Shown here in pieces: positions 49,303-59,319 of a DNA stretch of 64,000 nt. The notes beneath the pieces are model-generated. The model saw nothing but the letters and a program-made list of their open reading frames with translations. It was not told where the DNA came from and searched no databases. Numbering within the stretch: the first letter of the stretch is position 1; each line of letters opens with the position of its first letter. The stretch comes from Litchfieldella qijiaojingensis. GTDB lineage: Bacteria; Pseudomonadota; Gammaproteobacteria; Pseudomonadales; Halomonadaceae. Both the position numbers and the translations under genes were made by a program. The stretch lies in assembly GCF_014651875.1 (NCBI RefSeq), contig NZ_BMXS01000003.1:248001-312000 (forward strand), read 5' to 3'.

Positions 49303-52240
49303 CGCGGTTTTCGCCGTCCTCTCTAGTCGTGGGCAGCCACATGTAGATGCGGGTGCCGCGTTCCCGCCCGAGTGGCGGTGAGTCGATATGAATCTGCCCG
49401 TGATGCTCGGCAATGATGCTGTAGACCAGTGGCAGGCCCAAGCCAGTGCCCTCTCCCGGGGCCTTGGTCGTGGTGAAGGGCTCGAAAAGGTGATCGCGAA
49501 CCCGGGCATCGATACCTGGCCCCTCGTCGGTCACTGTCAGCGAGACACCCCGGCCTTCCGGTTCAGCGGCAACGACGACTTCTCCCCCTTCCGGGCTGGC
49601 ATCTCGGGCGTTGCTCAACAAGTTGACCAGCACCTGGATCAAGCGCTGGGCATCGCCTTCGACCGTCAGGTCGGGCGGACACTGGTTACGATAGACTACA
49701 TCCTGACCCGAGCGTGCCAAGTGAATCAAGTGCAAGGCCTCTTCGGTGACGTGGTGCAGCGTGACCGGTGCGAAGGTCGTGCCATGCACATGTCGGCCGC
49801 CATGTGCGAAGCCGACCAGCGAGCCGACGATACGTGAGACGCGGTCGGTGAGTTGCTGGATCTGATCGGCGGTTTCCAGAAGATCGGGGTCGTCGGTGTC
49901 GTAGCGCAGATTCTGGGCCAACGAGGAGATGCCGGTGATGGGGTTGCCGATCTCGTGGGCGACACCGGCAGCCAGTTGGCCGATCGAGGCCAGCCGAGCA
50001 GCATGTACCAGCTCGTCTTCCAGCCATTTCATCTCGCTGTGGTCCTCGATCAGGATCACGGTGCCACCGCGTTCCTCATCGCCATTGCTCAGCACGGCCT
50101 TGTGTAGGGTGAGGTAGCGTTGCCCCTTGGCCAGCTCCACCGGTTGCTTGTAAAGGTGGCTGTGTGGTCCGGCGAGGACGCGTCCCAGCAGTTCGGCCCA
50201 AGGTGCCGGCAGGCTATTGCGCCGGGAGCCGATCACACTGGCTCCGTCGATGCCGCTGAGTTCGGCCAGGGCATCGTTCCACATCAAAAGCTCGCCATCG
50301 TCGCCGAAGGCGCACAGCCCGATGGGCAATTGGGCCAGAGTGCGACGATGGTAGCGACGCAGGCCATCGAGCTCGCGTGCCAACCCGGTGAGCCGGGAAC
50401 GATAGGCCTCCAGCCGGCTCTCGACGAAGTGGATATCGTCGGTCGCGGCCTGGCCGTCACGGCGGTAGGGCAGGAATCTGTCGACGATGTCCTGAGCCAC
50501 CGAGGGGCCCATCAGCCCCGAGAGGTTGGCCTGAATCCGGTCGCGCAGGCGACGCAAGGCATAGGGTCGGCCGTCGTGTGGTGACATGTGCAGTGCGCCC
50601 AGAGCGCGATCCACTTCCCGGTTGGCAACCTCTTCGCCCAAGGCTTCGGCCAAATGATGCTTGAAATCCTCGCCACTGCTGGCCATCAGCGGCAGACGTT
50701 TGGGACGAATCACCGCGTCCACCGAGCATGCCTCGGCAGCCGCGCGTTCTCCTTCGGAGGTGCGCGTCGCCAGTGACACGAGGATGAAGGTCAGGATGTT
50801 TGCCGCCAGGGCTTCCAGTGCGACGGCGTACCACACCGGGGCGCCTTGGAGAGCCTCCAACCCCGGGGGGATGACTACCAGTGCCGGCATGCCGGTAAGC
50901 AAAGGAAGCCACAGGCCCAGCAGCCAGATCAGAACGCCCATCAGCAGGCCGGCGACCATGCCCTTGCGGTTGGCACCGGGCCAGTAGAGCACGGCCAGCA
51001 TGCCTGGCAGGCATTGCGCCATGCCGACGAACGACGCCAGGCCAAGGGTGGTCAGGTCATGATGGACACCGACGGTACGGTAGAACAGCCAGCCACCGAA
51101 GACGACGGCGGCGATCAGCGCCCGGCGTAGCCAACGCAACCAGCGATAGAGGTCCGGCTGGTACGCTGGAGGGTGGGCCACGAGTACCAGATGATTGAGG
51201 ATCATTCCCGAGAGAGCCAGCGATATGATGATCAGGGTACCGCTGGCCGCGGCAAGCCCGGCAAGGAAAGCCAAGGTGTCGACCCACCAGGTGTCGGACA
51301 GTCCGAAGGCCAGATAAGCAGCGCCGAGTCCTGACTCATCGGCACCGATGCGCTGTGCCCCCCACAGGATCAGTGGTACTGGGAGGGCCATCAGCAGCAG
51401 GAACAGCGGTAGACTCCAGCCGGCCTGGAGCAGGGCGCGTCTCGATAGCGTCTCGGCAAAGGTCATATGAAACATGTGCGGCATCAGGAAGGCCGCAGCA
51501 AAAAACAGTAGCAACAAGGTGCGCCACTGCCCAGGGTCTAGATGAGTCACCTCCGCTTGGCGTGCCAACCCCGGCCCGTCGAGCCAGGCCTGCAAATCGG
51601 CGGGGCCATCGAAGATCCCGAACAAGGCCACCGCTCCAAGGATCAGCATGGCGGCCAGCTTGACCAGGGAGTCCAGGGCAATGGTGGCCAGCAGCGTGTC
51701 ATGGCGGGCGTGCAGGCGCGTGTGCCGGGCTCCGAACAGAATCGTGAACAACGCGATCAGCGCGCAGAAGACCAGTGCCAACATGCTTGGGGAGGCGGCA
51801 CCGGTCATCAGGTGGATGGCATCGCCCATGGTTTGCACCTGCAGGGCCAGCAGTGGCAGCACGGCCAGGGCGCTGACCAGGGTCACCAGGGTGCCGACCC
51901 AGCGCGAACGAAAACGAAACGCAAACAGGTCGGCGAGCGAGGAGAGCTGGTAGGTGCGCGTCATGCGCTGGATCGGCAGCAACAACACAGGCGCCAGCAG
52001 AAAGGCCCCAGCTACGCCGAGGTAGTAGGCCAGGTAACCGTAGCCAACCTGACTGGCCAGTTCGAGGCTGCCGTAGATTGCCCAGGCGCTGGCATAGACG
52101 CCCAGTGCCAGCGTGTAGACGGCGGGATGGCGCACGAGGCGAAGCGGGATCCAACCACGTTCGACCGCTAGTGCGCAGGCGAACAAGAGAGCCAGGTAGC
52201 CGGCGCCGAGGAGGAAGACGCCACCCAGACTAGCGTTCAT
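49280..52240 (-). CDS. cbrA: Sensor histidine kinase CbrA with transporter-like domain
   Basis: Hybrid of transporter and kinase, 986 residues, close to Pseudomonas CbrA. Residues to about 490 form a sodium-solute-symporter-like membrane domain with some 13 segments ([29 protein letters not shown] near the start). A linker and PAS-like domain follow ([29 protein letters not shown]), then the dimerisation helix with His in [17 protein letters not shown] box [13 protein letters not shown], and ATP motifs [10 protein letters not shown] and [13 protein letters not shown]. The domain may sense or transport an amino acid; histidine has been implicated in Pseudomonas. It overlaps cbrX upstream and cbrB downstream. 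Confidence 0.93.
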   Translation of the reverse strand: MNASLGGVFLLGAGYLALLFACALAVERGWIPLRLVRHPAVYTLALGVYASAWAIYGSLELASQVGYGYLAYYLGVAGAFLLAPVLLLPIQRMTRTYQLSSLADLFAFRFRSRWVGTLVTLVSALAVLPLLALQVQTMGDAIHLMTGAASPSMLALVFCALIALFTILFGARHTRLHARHDTLLATIALDSLVKLAAMLILGAVALFGIFDGPADLQAWLDGPGLARQAEVTHLDPGQWRTLLLLFFAAAFLMPHMFHMTFAETLSRRALLQAGWSLPLFLLLMALPVPLILWGAQRIGADESGLGAAYLAFGLSDTWWVDTLAFLAGLAAASGTLIIISLALSGMILNHLVLVAHPPAYQPDLYRWLRWLRRALIAAVVFGGWLFYRTVGVHHDLTTLGLASFVGMAQCLPGMLAVLYWPGANRKGMVAGLLMGVLIWLLGLWLPLLTGMPALVVIPPGLEALQGAPVWYAVALEALAANILTFILVSLATRTSEGERAAAEACSVDAVIRPKRLPLMASSGEDFKHHLAEALGEEVANREVDRALGALHMSPHDGRPYALRRLRDRIQANLSGLMGPSVAQDIVDRFLPYRRDGQAATDDIHFVESRLEAYRSRLTGLARELDGLRRYHRRTLAQLPIGLCAFGDDGELLMWNDALAELSGIDGASVIGSRRNSLPAPWAELLGRVLAGPHSHLYKQPVELAKGQRYLTLHKAVLSNGDEERGGTVILIEDHSEMKWLEDELVHAARLASIGQLAAGVAHEIGNPITGISSLAQNLRYDTDDPDLLETADQIQQLTDRVSRIVGSLVGFAHGGRHVHGTTFAPVTLHHVTEEALHLIHLARSGQDVVYRNQCPPDLTVEGDAQRLIQVLVNLLSNARDASPEGGEVVVAAEPEGRGVSLTVTDEGPGIDARVRDHLFEPFTTTKAPGEGTGLGLPLVYSIIAEHHGQIHIDSPPLGRERGTRIYMWLPTTREDGENRDEPDSDR

Positions 52241-52406
52241 CCAGTTTCCTTTTCTGCTCCAGCCAGATCGACAGAGCGATCAGCACCCCCCAGATCACGA
52301 AGGGGCGATACCAGGCCGTTTCGGGGCTCGACCAGCCGCTCATCAGCAGCGGCGACAGCAGATAACCGCCGAACACCAGAAACAGCATGATGCGGTAGAC
52401 GTACAT
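52230..52406 (-). CDS. cbrX: Small membrane protein CbrX
   Basis: A 58-residue frame directly upstream of cbrA, overlapping it by 11 nt. The sequence begins MYVYRIMLFLVFGGYLLSPL and ends [11 protein letters not shown], with two hydrophobic segments (about residues 5-22 and 37-50) and a charged cytoplasmic tail. AAGGA lies 6 nt before the ATG. Pseudomonas has a small gene, cbrX, in the same place with coupled translation to cbrA. Assignment rests on position and character rather than alignment. Short genes like this are easily missed by annotation. Confidence 0.75.
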   Translation of the reverse strand: MYVYRIMLFLVFGGYLLSPLLMSGWSSPETAWYRPFVIWGVLIALSIWLEQKRKLDER

Positions 52407-52437
52407 GGGAGTCCTTGCGCGCTTGAATACTCCGAGT

Positions 52438-53316
52438 TTAACAGTCTCGCTGTGTGACTGGTTGCAGCCGTGTACTGTCCCACCTCTCGATGGCGGCTGC
52501 GAGTTGCTCGGCGACGGGTGCCTGCTGTTGCGATTTCTCTACCGGCTGGTCGAGCGCACGCAGAGCACGATACAGCAGTGGTCGTACCTGGTCGTCATCG
52601 CAGGGCAGTGCCGGAGCCAAGTTCTGCTTGGACAGCTTCTTGCCATCGCGACCGACGATCAATGGCAGGTGCAGGTAACGTGGCTCGGGAAGACCGAGGG
52701 CCTTTTGAAGCTGTCGCTGCCAGGGCGTGTTGTCGAGCAAATCGGCGCCACGGACCACGTCGCTGATACCTTGATCGGCGTCATCGACCACGACTGCCAG
52801 TTGATAGGCCCAGAGACCGTCCTTGCGCTTGAGGATCGTATCGCCGAGTTCAGCCGGATCGAAGGCCTGTTCGCCCAAGAGGCGGTCGTGCCAGATGACC
52901 GGACGCAGTCCCAGGTCGCTGCGTAACCGCCAAGCCTGGGATTTGTGTGGCGCTTGTGCGCCGTCACGACACCACCCGGGATAGATAGGATGCTCTCGCC
53001 ATTCCCGGCGCGAACAACTGCAAGGGTAGACCAAGCCGAGCTTGCCCAGGCACGAGAGCGCCTGTTGATAGGAGTCGCTCCGGTCGTGCTGATAATGCAC
53101 CGGCCCGTCCCAGGTCAGCCCAAAGGCCTCGAGCTGGCGCAGGATGGTGTCGCTGGCGCCTGGTGGGCAGCGAGGTGGGTCGATATCCTCGATGCGCAAC
53201 AGCCACTGGCCGCCGGCATGCCGAGCGTCGAGGAAGCTGCCCAGTGCCGCGACCAGCGAGCCGAAGTGAAGCGGGCCTGACGGTGTAGGAGCGAAACGAC
53301 CGCGATAGTGACTCAT
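52438..53316 (-). CDS. gluQ: Glutamyl-Q tRNA(Asp) synthetase
   Basis: Attaches glutamate to queuosine at position 34 of tRNA-Asp. The 292-residue product is a shortened glutamyl-tRNA synthetase without anticodon-binding domain. It has the HIGH-like RFAPTPSGPLHFGSLVAALGSFLDARHAGG, LLRIEDIDPPRCPPGASDTILRQLEAFGL, a Cys cluster YPCSCSRREW with Cys in PGWCRDG (zinc site), and the KMSKS-like VGRDGKKLSKQN. Start 53316 matches the family N-terminus; there is no strong ribosome site, and ATG 53343 is an alternative. It is downstream of dksA, as in many gammaproteobacteria. Confidence 0.95.
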   Translation of the reverse strand: MSHYRGRFAPTPSGPLHFGSLVAALGSFLDARHAGGQWLLRIEDIDPPRCPPGASDTILRQLEAFGLTWDGPVHYQHDRSDSYQQALSCLGKLGLVYPCSCSRREWREHPIYPGWCRDGAQAPHKSQAWRLRSDLGLRPVIWHDRLLGEQAFDPAELGDTILKRKDGLWAYQLAVVVDDADQGISDVVRGADLLDNTPWQRQLQKALGLPEPRYLHLPLIVGRDGKKLSKQNLAPALPCDDDQVRPLLYRALRALDQPVEKSQQQAPVAEQLAAAIERWDSTRLQPVTQRDC

Positions 53317-53348
53317 AAGCAGTTCGAGTACATGGAGAAGCATACGCG

Positions 53349-53372
53349 AACGGGCACCCTGAGGTGCCCGTT
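53349..53372 (-). terminator. Hairpin between dksA and gluQ
   Basis: AACGGGCACC and GGTGCCCGTT form a perfect 10-bp stem with a 4-nt loop. No T run follows on the minus strand, so it may only attenuate or protect dksA mRNA. Confidence 0.4.
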
Positions 53373-53411
53373 GCGCAGTCGGGGAGGAAGGGGCTGCATG
53401 ATGCTGGCCTT

Positions 53412-53849
53412 TTATCCGCCGAGCTGTTTTTCCTTGAGTTCGGCCAGCGTCTTGCAGTCGACGCACAGAGTGGCAGTGGGGCGAGCCTCGAGACGGCGAA
53501 TGCCGATCTCGACACCACAGGCCTCACAGAAGCCGTAGTCTTCTTCGTCGATCTTGTCGATGGTTTCGTTGATCTTCTTGAGCAGCTTGCGCTCGCGATC
53601 GCGGGTCCGCAGTTCGAGGCTGAAGCCCTCTTCCTGGGTGGCCCGATCCGCTGGGTCGGCATAGTTGTTGGCGTCTTCCTGCAAGTGGCGAACCGTACGG
53701 TCCACCTCTTCCATCAACTCCTGTTTCCAGCCCAGCAGGATCTGTCGGAAGTGCTCCAACTGCTTCTCGTTCATGTACTCTTCACCCGGCGCCGGCTCGT
53801 ACGGGGTGAATTTCTTAGGCGCTTCCGTCTTCTGTTCTGCTACTGGCAT
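53412..53849 (-). CDS. dksA: RNA polymerase-binding transcription factor DksA
   Basis: Works with ppGpp in the stringent response by entering the polymerase secondary channel. The 145-residue protein has the coiled-coil finger with the acidic tip residues (RHLQEDANNYADPADRATQEEGFSLELRTRDRERKLLKKI; DPADRA holds the essential Asp) and the zinc finger CEACGVEIGIRRLEARPTATLCVDCKTLAE with all four Cys, so it is the zinc form. It is followed by gluQ. Confidence 0.98.
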   Translation of the reverse strand: MPVAEQKTEAPKKFTPYEPAPGEEYMNEKQLEHFRQILLGWKQELMEEVDRTVRHLQEDANNYADPADRATQEEGFSLELRTRDRERKLLKKINETIDKIDEEDYGFCEACGVEIGIRRLEARPTATLCVDCKTLAELKEKQLGG

Positions 53850-54139
53850 GGGGCTGCCTCATTACTTACAAGTGACTGGGGCCGATGCCCGGCCGTTTCC
53901 GATCATCAGCGAATCGCGCGATGTGAGGTGATTCGTGGTGACCTGATGTGGGCGCGGCCTCACCCGCCCAGAGCCCTGCTTATTTAGCGAAAAAACGCCC
54001 ACATTGCAACTGCTGAAATACATGTTTGAGCTGAAGCAGGACATGCGAAGCGGGTACAATGTCGTCTTTGACCGCAAAAGTTCCTCTAGGGTGCCGCAAC
54101 GAGGCTGCCTTGTCGTCATACAGCCATCAGGAGCAGGAA

Positions 54140-55300
54140 ATGCGTTTCAGTTCGCGAGTCGAGCGTGTCGAGGGCTTTCGTGTAATGAGCCTGCTGGAAG
54201 AGGCGCAGGCACGCGAAGCCGCGGGCCACGATGTCATCCATCTGGAAGTCGGCGAGCCCGATTTCGCCACGCCCGAGGCGATAGTGGCGGCGGGCCGGCA
54301 AGCCTTGACCAATGGACACACGCGATACACGCCTACCGCCGGTCTCCCGGCGCTGCGCGAGGCGATCGCCGGACATTACGCGAGCCACTTCGATGCCGAC
54401 ATCGACCCAGGCCGGATCATCGTCACCCCCGGGGCTTCCGGGGCACTGCTGTTGGCTAGCCAGTTGCTGGTGCAGCGCGGCGATCGAGTGCTGATGGCGG
54501 ACCCCACCTATCCCTGCAATCGGCATTTCATGGCCTTGGCCGATGCGGAGCTGGATACGGTGCCGGTGGGGCCGGATAGCGGCTGGCAACTTGATGCCGC
54601 CCTGATCGCCGCTCATTGGCAGCCGACGACGCGTCTGGCAATGCTGGCGACGCCCTCGAATCCCACGGGGCATATGCTTGATAAAGCACAACTTGCTGCG
54701 GTAGCCGACACAGTAAGGCAGCAAAGCGGTCATTTGCTGGTCGACGAGATCTATCAGGGGCTGACCTATGACATCGAGCCATTATCGGCAGCAACCGTTG
54801 CACCCGAAGCATTCGTGGTCAACAGCTTTTCGAAGTACTTCGGCATGACCGGCTGGCGTCTGGGGTGGCTGGTTGCGCCCCAGGCCGCCGTCGAACCACT
54901 TACCCGCCTGGCACAGAATGTTTTCCTGGCCGCACCGACACCGTCTCAGCATGCTGCCTTGGCGGCCTTCACTCCGGAGTGTCGGGAGGAGCTCGAGAGG
55001 CGCAGAAGGGAACTGCAGCGGCGTCGCGATGTCCTGCTGGCGGGGTTGCAACGGCTGGAACTGGCTCCTTCCGTGCCTCCTCAGGGTGCGTTCTATGCAT
55101 GGTTGGATATTTCGCGCTATAGCCATGACAGTCAGGCATTCTGTCGGCGTCTCCTGGAAGAAGAGAACGTCGCCATCACCCCGGGGATCGATTTCGCCGT
55201 GCACGGTGGTGAGTGCCATGTGCGTATCGCTTTCACCAACGACGTGGCGCGTCTCGAGGAGGCCATGAGTCGCCTCGAGCGCTTCCTGGCCCGGCAATAG
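54140..55300 (+). CDS. PLP-dependent class I/II aminotransferase
   Basis: 386-residue fold-type I aminotransferase resembling the AspC/alanine transaminase-like group. It has VIHLEVGEPDFATPEAIVAAG near residue 35, GHTRYTPTAGLPALREAIAGHY, LATPSNPTGHMLD (cofactor Asn), and the PLP-lysine site VVNSFSKYFGMTGWRLGWLVAP. The substrate is not fixed by sequence. ATG 54140 follows AGGAGCAGGAA. It lies just upstream of sfsA (11 nt), a pairing also seen in Pseudomonas. An extended -10-like GGGTACAAT lies 80 nt upstream. Confidence 0.92.
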   Translation: MRFSSRVERVEGFRVMSLLEEAQAREAAGHDVIHLEVGEPDFATPEAIVAAGRQALTNGHTRYTPTAGLPALREAIAGHYASHFDADIDPGRIIVTPGASGALLLASQLLVQRGDRVLMADPTYPCNRHFMALADAELDTVPVGPDSGWQLDAALIAAHWQPTTRLAMLATPSNPTGHMLDKAQLAAVADTVRQQSGHLLVDEIYQGLTYDIEPLSAATVAPEAFVVNSFSKYFGMTGWRLGWLVAPQAAVEPLTRLAQNVFLAAPTPSQHAALAAFTPECREELERRRRELQRRRDVLLAGLQRLELAPSVPPQGAFYAWLDISRYSHDSQAFCRRLLEEENVAITPGIDFAVHGGECHVRIAFTNDVARLEEAMSRLERFLARQ

Positions 55301-55311
55301 CGAGGAGTCCC

Positions 55312-56073
55312 ATGGAATACCCTACCCTGGTGCCGGGCATCTTGCGGCGCCGTTACAAGCGCTTTTTGGCCGATGTCGAGCTCAGTGACGGTTCGCAGGT
55401 GGTGGCGCATTGTCCTAATACCGGCTCGATGCGTGCGGTCAATGTGCCCGGCTGCCGGGTATGGCTATCACCGAGCGACAACCCCAAGCGCAAGCTGGCC
55501 TGGACCTGGGAACTGATCGAGCTTCCCCAGGACGATGGTGCGACCGCCCTGGCCTCGGTGCAGACTGGGCGTGCCAATGCCATCGTCGAGGAAGCGCTGT
55601 GCACTGGCGTGGTCGAGGAACTGCAGGGTTACGCTGAATACCGGCGCGAAGTGAAGGTCACGGGCGCGCGACTGGATTTTCGCCTCGATCGGCCCGGCTG
55701 TGCCAGTGCCTTCGTGGAGGTCAAGCAGGTGACCCTCAAGGAGGCCGATGGCCATGGCTACTTTCCTGACGCCGTCAGCGAACGGGGACGCAAACACTTG
55801 GAAAGCTTAGCCGAATTGGCCGAGCAGGGGCAGCGGGCAGTCCTGCTGTTCTGCGTGGCGCACACCGGCATCTCGGATGTGGCGCCCGCGGCCCACCTCG
55901 ACCTTGCCTATGCCCAGACGCTGCGGGAGGTTGCGGCTCGAGGTGTCGAGGTGCTGGCTTACGGATGCCGGCTCGAGTTCAAGGGGGGCATGCCACGAGC
56001 CATTCGGCTGGCCCGACGATTGCCGGTATCGCTGACCCGCCAGGTAGGGCAGGTTCTGGGCATCGCGACATAA
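55312..56073 (+). CDS. sfsA: DNA/RNA nuclease SfsA
   Basis: Named for effects on sugar fermentation; the fold has an OB-like domain followed by a nuclease-type domain. The 253-residue protein has RRYKRFLADVELSDGSQVVAHCPNTGSMRAVNVPG, the LVQTGRANAIVEEAL-like SVQTGRANAIVEEALCTG, SFVEVKQVTLKEADGHGYFPDAVSERGRKHLESLAEL (catalytic-type Glu and Lys) and an RAVLLFCVAHTGI strand. GAGGAG precedes the ATG. The physiological role is unclear. Confidence 0.95.
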   Translation: MEYPTLVPGILRRRYKRFLADVELSDGSQVVAHCPNTGSMRAVNVPGCRVWLSPSDNPKRKLAWTWELIELPQDDGATALASVQTGRANAIVEEALCTGVVEELQGYAEYRREVKVTGARLDFRLDRPGCASAFVEVKQVTLKEADGHGYFPDAVSERGRKHLESLAELAEQGQRAVLLFCVAHTGISDVAPAAHLDLAYAQTLREVAARGVEVLAYGCRLEFKGGMPRAIRLARRLPVSLTRQVGQVLGIAT

Positions 56074-56110
56074 CGCCGCGCGCCATCCATGTCGTCAGGG
56101 AGGTCTGGTC

Positions 56111-57016
56111 ATGCGTCGACGCGAGTGTCTCAAGGGATTCGTCGCCCTGGCGGCGTTGGGCATGATACCCGCTGCCGAGGCCGAGATCGAAGCAGTGCGT
56201 CCGCAGGGGCGCGTGCGCGACCTGCGAGGCGGTATCTGGCTGAGTGAGCGGGCTCTGATGGCGCGATTGTTTGAGGCTCGTGGGGTGATCGTTGGTGAGC
56301 GGCACGACAATCCCGAGCACCATCGGCTGGAACGCTGGTTGATCGACCGGCTGGCAAGCCGCGGGCAATTAGGCGGGGTAGCGATGGAGATGCTCGACCC
56401 CAGCCAGCAGGCGCGGCTGGAGAGCTACTCGGCCGCCGAGCTGCTGGCGCTGCCTGAGGCTGATTTACGCAAGTTGCTGCAATGGAACGAAGGGTGGAAC
56501 TGGCAAGCCTATGGCCCGATAGTGCGACGAGTACTCGAACTGGGGCTGGTGCCGCGTGCAGCCAACATTGGGCGCCAGGCTATCAAGGAACTCGTAGCTA
56601 CCAACCAGGCACCGGCATTGCCCCCGGCGGTGGCTGCCGTCCACCGCCGGATCTTGATCGAGGGCCATTGTCATCTACTCCCCGAGAATCGGCTTGATGG
56701 GATGCTGGCCGCCCAGGTGGCCCGTGACAAGGCCATGGCTGCGGCATTGGCGGCGTTACCGCCCGTGGCGGTTTTGATCTGCGGTAGCGGCCATGCACGT
56801 CGTGACATCGGAGTGGCACTACATAGCGACGTGGCACCTCTCTCGCTGGCCTGCGTCGAGTTGGCGCCAGGCCAGAACGACTGGCGTTCGGCATTGCCTG
56901 CCGGTGTCGATGGCGTGCCACCCTATGACCTGGCCTGGTTCACGCTCCCCGTCGAACGAGGTGACCCCTGTGAGGCACTGCGTGAGCGCGTGGCTCACGA
57001 TCAGCGGTCAATGTAG
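56111..57016 (+). CDS. ChaN/haem-uptake-like protein
   Basis: 301-residue exported protein of the ChaN family (PF04187), whose Campylobacter member binds haem pairs. The N-terminus MRRRECLKGFVALAALGMIPAAEA looks like a Tat-type or long Sec signal without a lipobox, so it may be periplasmic rather than a lipoprotein. Family blocks: GVIVGERHDNPEHHRLERWLIDRL, GVAMEMLDPSQQARLE, W..Y.PIVR (WNWQAYGPIVRRVLELGL), and VLICGSGHARRDIGV. It converges on and overlaps the DUF4426 gene by 16 nt. Confidence 0.85.
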   Translation: MRRRECLKGFVALAALGMIPAAEAEIEAVRPQGRVRDLRGGIWLSERALMARLFEARGVIVGERHDNPEHHRLERWLIDRLASRGQLGGVAMEMLDPSQQARLESYSAAELLALPEADLRKLLQWNEGWNWQAYGPIVRRVLELGLVPRAANIGRQAIKELVATNQAPALPPAVAAVHRRILIEGHCHLLPENRLDGMLAAQVARDKAMAAALAALPPVAVLICGSGHARRDIGVALHSDVAPLSLACVELAPGQNDWRSALPAGVDGVPPYDLAWFTLPVERGDPCEALRERVAHDQRSM

Positions 57017-57456
57017 AAGCGCTGGACGAAGTTGATGCTTGCCGGCTCCTGGTTGCGGTCGTAAGTCACATTGAGGTTGAAGCGCATCGGTTCGTCTTCC
57101 TGGATCCGGAAGGTCGCCAGATGATAGATGGCGTCATCGTCACGTACGGTGCGAAATGACAGGCTCTGGAGTTGGCCGGCGAGATTGCCGACGTTGCCAT
57201 TGACCGTGGCGTTGACCGGGCGGGTCGAGCCATCCTCGAGTTCCTCGCGCACGCTAATGTTGAGCAGTGCCTGTATTTGGCTGCGTTGGATATCGTAGGC
57301 TGCGGCGACATCCGCGGGTAGGAAGCTGGTATTCACCGCGCTGTAGTGAATCTGATAGTTGCCCACCTGCTCGAATTGCTGTGCCGATACCAGGCCCGCA
57401 CTCAGCATCAGCAACAGGCCAAGTCCCCAGGCGAGAAAGGTGCTTCTTGTGGCCAT
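57001..57456 (-). CDS. DUF4426 secreted protein
   Basis: 151-residue protein with a signal peptide (about residues 1-26, ending LVSAQQ). The mature part, QFEQVGNYQIHYSAVNTSFLPADVAAAYDIQRS..., matches the DUF4426 pattern: a short beta-rich domain of unknown function often encoded beside metW-metX in gammaproteobacteria, as here. GGGAG sits 6 nt before ATG 57456. Its 3' end overlaps the convergent ChaN-like gene. Confidence 0.8.
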   Translation of the reverse strand: MATRSTFLAWGLGLLLMLSAGLVSAQQFEQVGNYQIHYSAVNTSFLPADVAAAYDIQRSQIQALLNISVREELEDGSTRPVNATVNGNVGNLAGQLQSLSFRTVRDDDAIYHLATFRIQEDEPMRFNLNVTYDRNQEPASINFVQRFYIDR

Positions 57457-57511
57457 GGTTTTCTCCCCTCCTCGAGTCGCTCGTCGATTTATTTCCACGT
57501 TCCCCTGTCGA

Positions 57512-58111
57512 CTACCGGCCGCGGCTGACGCGGAAGATGGCCGTTTCACCGAACAGGTTAGGCCACCACCGTGAGCTCCAGTGACCTTCGTGGTCGCCGT
57601 TGCCCACAGCACGGTCACTGATGATCAGACCCTTGTCACGGCACAGGCGTTCAAAATCGTTGAAAGTCGAGAGATGGATGTTGGGAGTGTCGTACCAGGC
57701 GTGAGGCAGCGACTTGGATACCGGCATGTAACCCTTGAAGCCCAGATAGGCGCGGTGGCGCCAATAGGCAAAGTTGGGGAAGGTGATGATGCATTCGCCA
57801 GCCACGCGCACCATTTCGTCGAGCATCCGGTCAGGGCGGCGCAGAGCTTGCAAGGCCTGGGTCATGATCACCAGGTCGCAGGCGTTATCATCGAAGTTTG
57901 CCAAGCCTTGATCGAGGTTCTGCTCGATGACATTGACACCGCGCGCGATGCAGGCGGTGATGCCATCGGGGTCGATCTCCAAGCCATAGCCGGTGACGTT
58001 CTTGTCGCGAGCCAAGGCTGCCAGCAGGGTGCCGTCGCCGCAGCCCAAGTCGAGCACATGGGCGCCTTCTGGCACCCAGTCGTGGATGAGTTCAAGATCG
58101 GCGCGCATCAA
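57512..58111 (-). CDS. metW: Methionine biosynthesis protein MetW
   Basis: SAM-methyltransferase-fold partner of MetX, 199 residues. It starts [32 protein letters not shown] (motif I) and has [42 protein letters not shown] and [11 protein letters not shown]-like [21 protein letters not shown], the family signature. It overlaps the metX stop by 4 nt. In some bacteria MetW is needed for full MetX activity; the reaction, if any, is uncertain. Confidence 0.96.
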   Translation of the reverse strand: MMRADLELIHDWVPEGAHVLDLGCGDGTLLAALARDKNVTGYGLEIDPDGITACIARGVNVIEQNLDQGLANFDDNACDLVIMTQALQALRRPDRMLDEMVRVAGECIITFPNFAYWRHRAYLGFKGYMPVSKSLPHAWYDTPNIHLSTFNDFERLCRDKGLIISDRAVGNGDHEGHWSSRWWPNLFGETAIFRVSRGR

Positions 58112-59319
58112 GTGTCCTCCAGGCCGAGGTCGCGGGCTACGCGACCCATGAAACTGGCGAATACTGCCTGGTAGCGGGGCTCCGGCAAGAGGAAGGCATC
58201 ATGGCCATGTGGTGAGTCGATACAGGCATAACTCACTGGTTTGCCGGCCCGGATCAGTGCATCGACCAGCTCGCGGGAGCGCAAGGGGGGGAAGCGCCAA
58301 TCGGTGGAGAAGCTGACCACGAGAAACGGGCAAGTTGCCGGTGCTACCGCTGCCGCCAGATCACCGCCATGGGGGGCGGCCGGGTCGAAATAGTCCAGGG
58401 CCTTGGTCATCAGCAGGTAGGTGTTGGCGTCGAAGGAGGTCGAAAAGGTGTCGCCCTGATAGCGCAGATAGGACTCGACCTGGAACTCGACGTCGTAGCC
58501 GAAATTGAGATCGTCGCTGCGCAAGTCGCGGCCAAACTTGGTGCCCATGGCGTCTTCGGAGAGATAAGTGATATGGCCGACCATGCGTGCCAGCTTGAGG
58601 CCGCGTCGGGGAACCGTGCCATGCTCGGCGTACCAACCTTCATGGAAATCAGGGTCGGAGCGAATCGCCTGGCGTGCGACTTCGTTGAAGGCGATATTCT
58701 GTGCCGACAACTTGGGAGTGGCAGCGATGACGACGGCATTGGCGATACGCTCCGGATAGGCCAGGGTCCACTGCAGGACTTGCATGCCTCCGAGGCTACC
58801 GCCGACTACGGCAGCGAAGCGATCGATGCCCAGGCGGTCCGCCAGCCTGGCCTGACTGTGAACCCAGTCACCGACGGTCATCATCGGGAAGTCCGGACCC
58901 CATTGGCGTCCAGTGTTGGGATTGATGGCGCAGGGCCCGGTGCTGCCGTGACAACCTCCCAGATTGTTCAGCGACACCACGAAGAAGCGGTCGGTATCGA
59001 TACTCTTGCCGGGGCCGATATGGGCATTCCACCAGCCGGGCTTGCGATCCTCGCGGCTATGATAGCCAGCAGCATGGTGATGTCCCGACAGGGCATGGCA
59101 GATCAGTACGGCATTGCTGCGACTGGCGTTGAGCTTGCCATAGGTCTCGTAGACCAGGTCGTAGGCCGGTAGTGTTCTACCACAGGCCAATGGTAGTGGC
59201 TCGTCGAAGTGAGCCGTCTGCGGCGCCACCAGGCCGACCGAATCGCAGGGGAGCTCGGGCATCGGGCTATCGTTGTTCACGGATGTTGTTGTTCCCGTCG
59301 TTGTCATGGCGGTACTCAC
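58108..59319 (-). CDS. metX: Homoserine O-acyltransferase MetX
   Basis: Alpha/beta-hydrolase that activates homoserine for methionine synthesis. The 403-residue protein has [26 protein letters not shown], the nucleophile elbow [16 protein letters not shown] (Ser), the Asp in [18 protein letters not shown], and the His in [14 protein letters not shown]. Whether it uses acetyl- or succinyl-CoA cannot be told from fold alone; proteobacterial enzymes paired with MetW are often succinyl-specific. It overlaps the YggT-type gene by 4 nt upstream and metW downstream. Confidence 0.95.
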   Translation of the reverse strand: MSTAMTTTGTTTSVNNDSPMPELPCDSVGLVAPQTAHFDEPLPLACGRTLPAYDLVYETYGKLNASRSNAVLICHALSGHHHAAGYHSREDRKPGWWNAHIGPGKSIDTDRFFVVSLNNLGGCHGSTGPCAINPNTGRQWGPDFPMMTVGDWVHSQARLADRLGIDRFAAVVGGSLGGMQVLQWTLAYPERIANAVVIAATPKLSAQNIAFNEVARQAIRSDPDFHEGWYAEHGTVPRRGLKLARMVGHITYLSEDAMGTKFGRDLRSDDLNFGYDVEFQVESYLRYQGDTFSTSFDANTYLLMTKALDYFDPAAPHGGDLAAAVAPATCPFLVVSFSTDWRFPPLRSRELVDALIRAGKPVSYACIDSPHGHDAFLLPEPRYQAVFASFMGRVARDLGLEDT

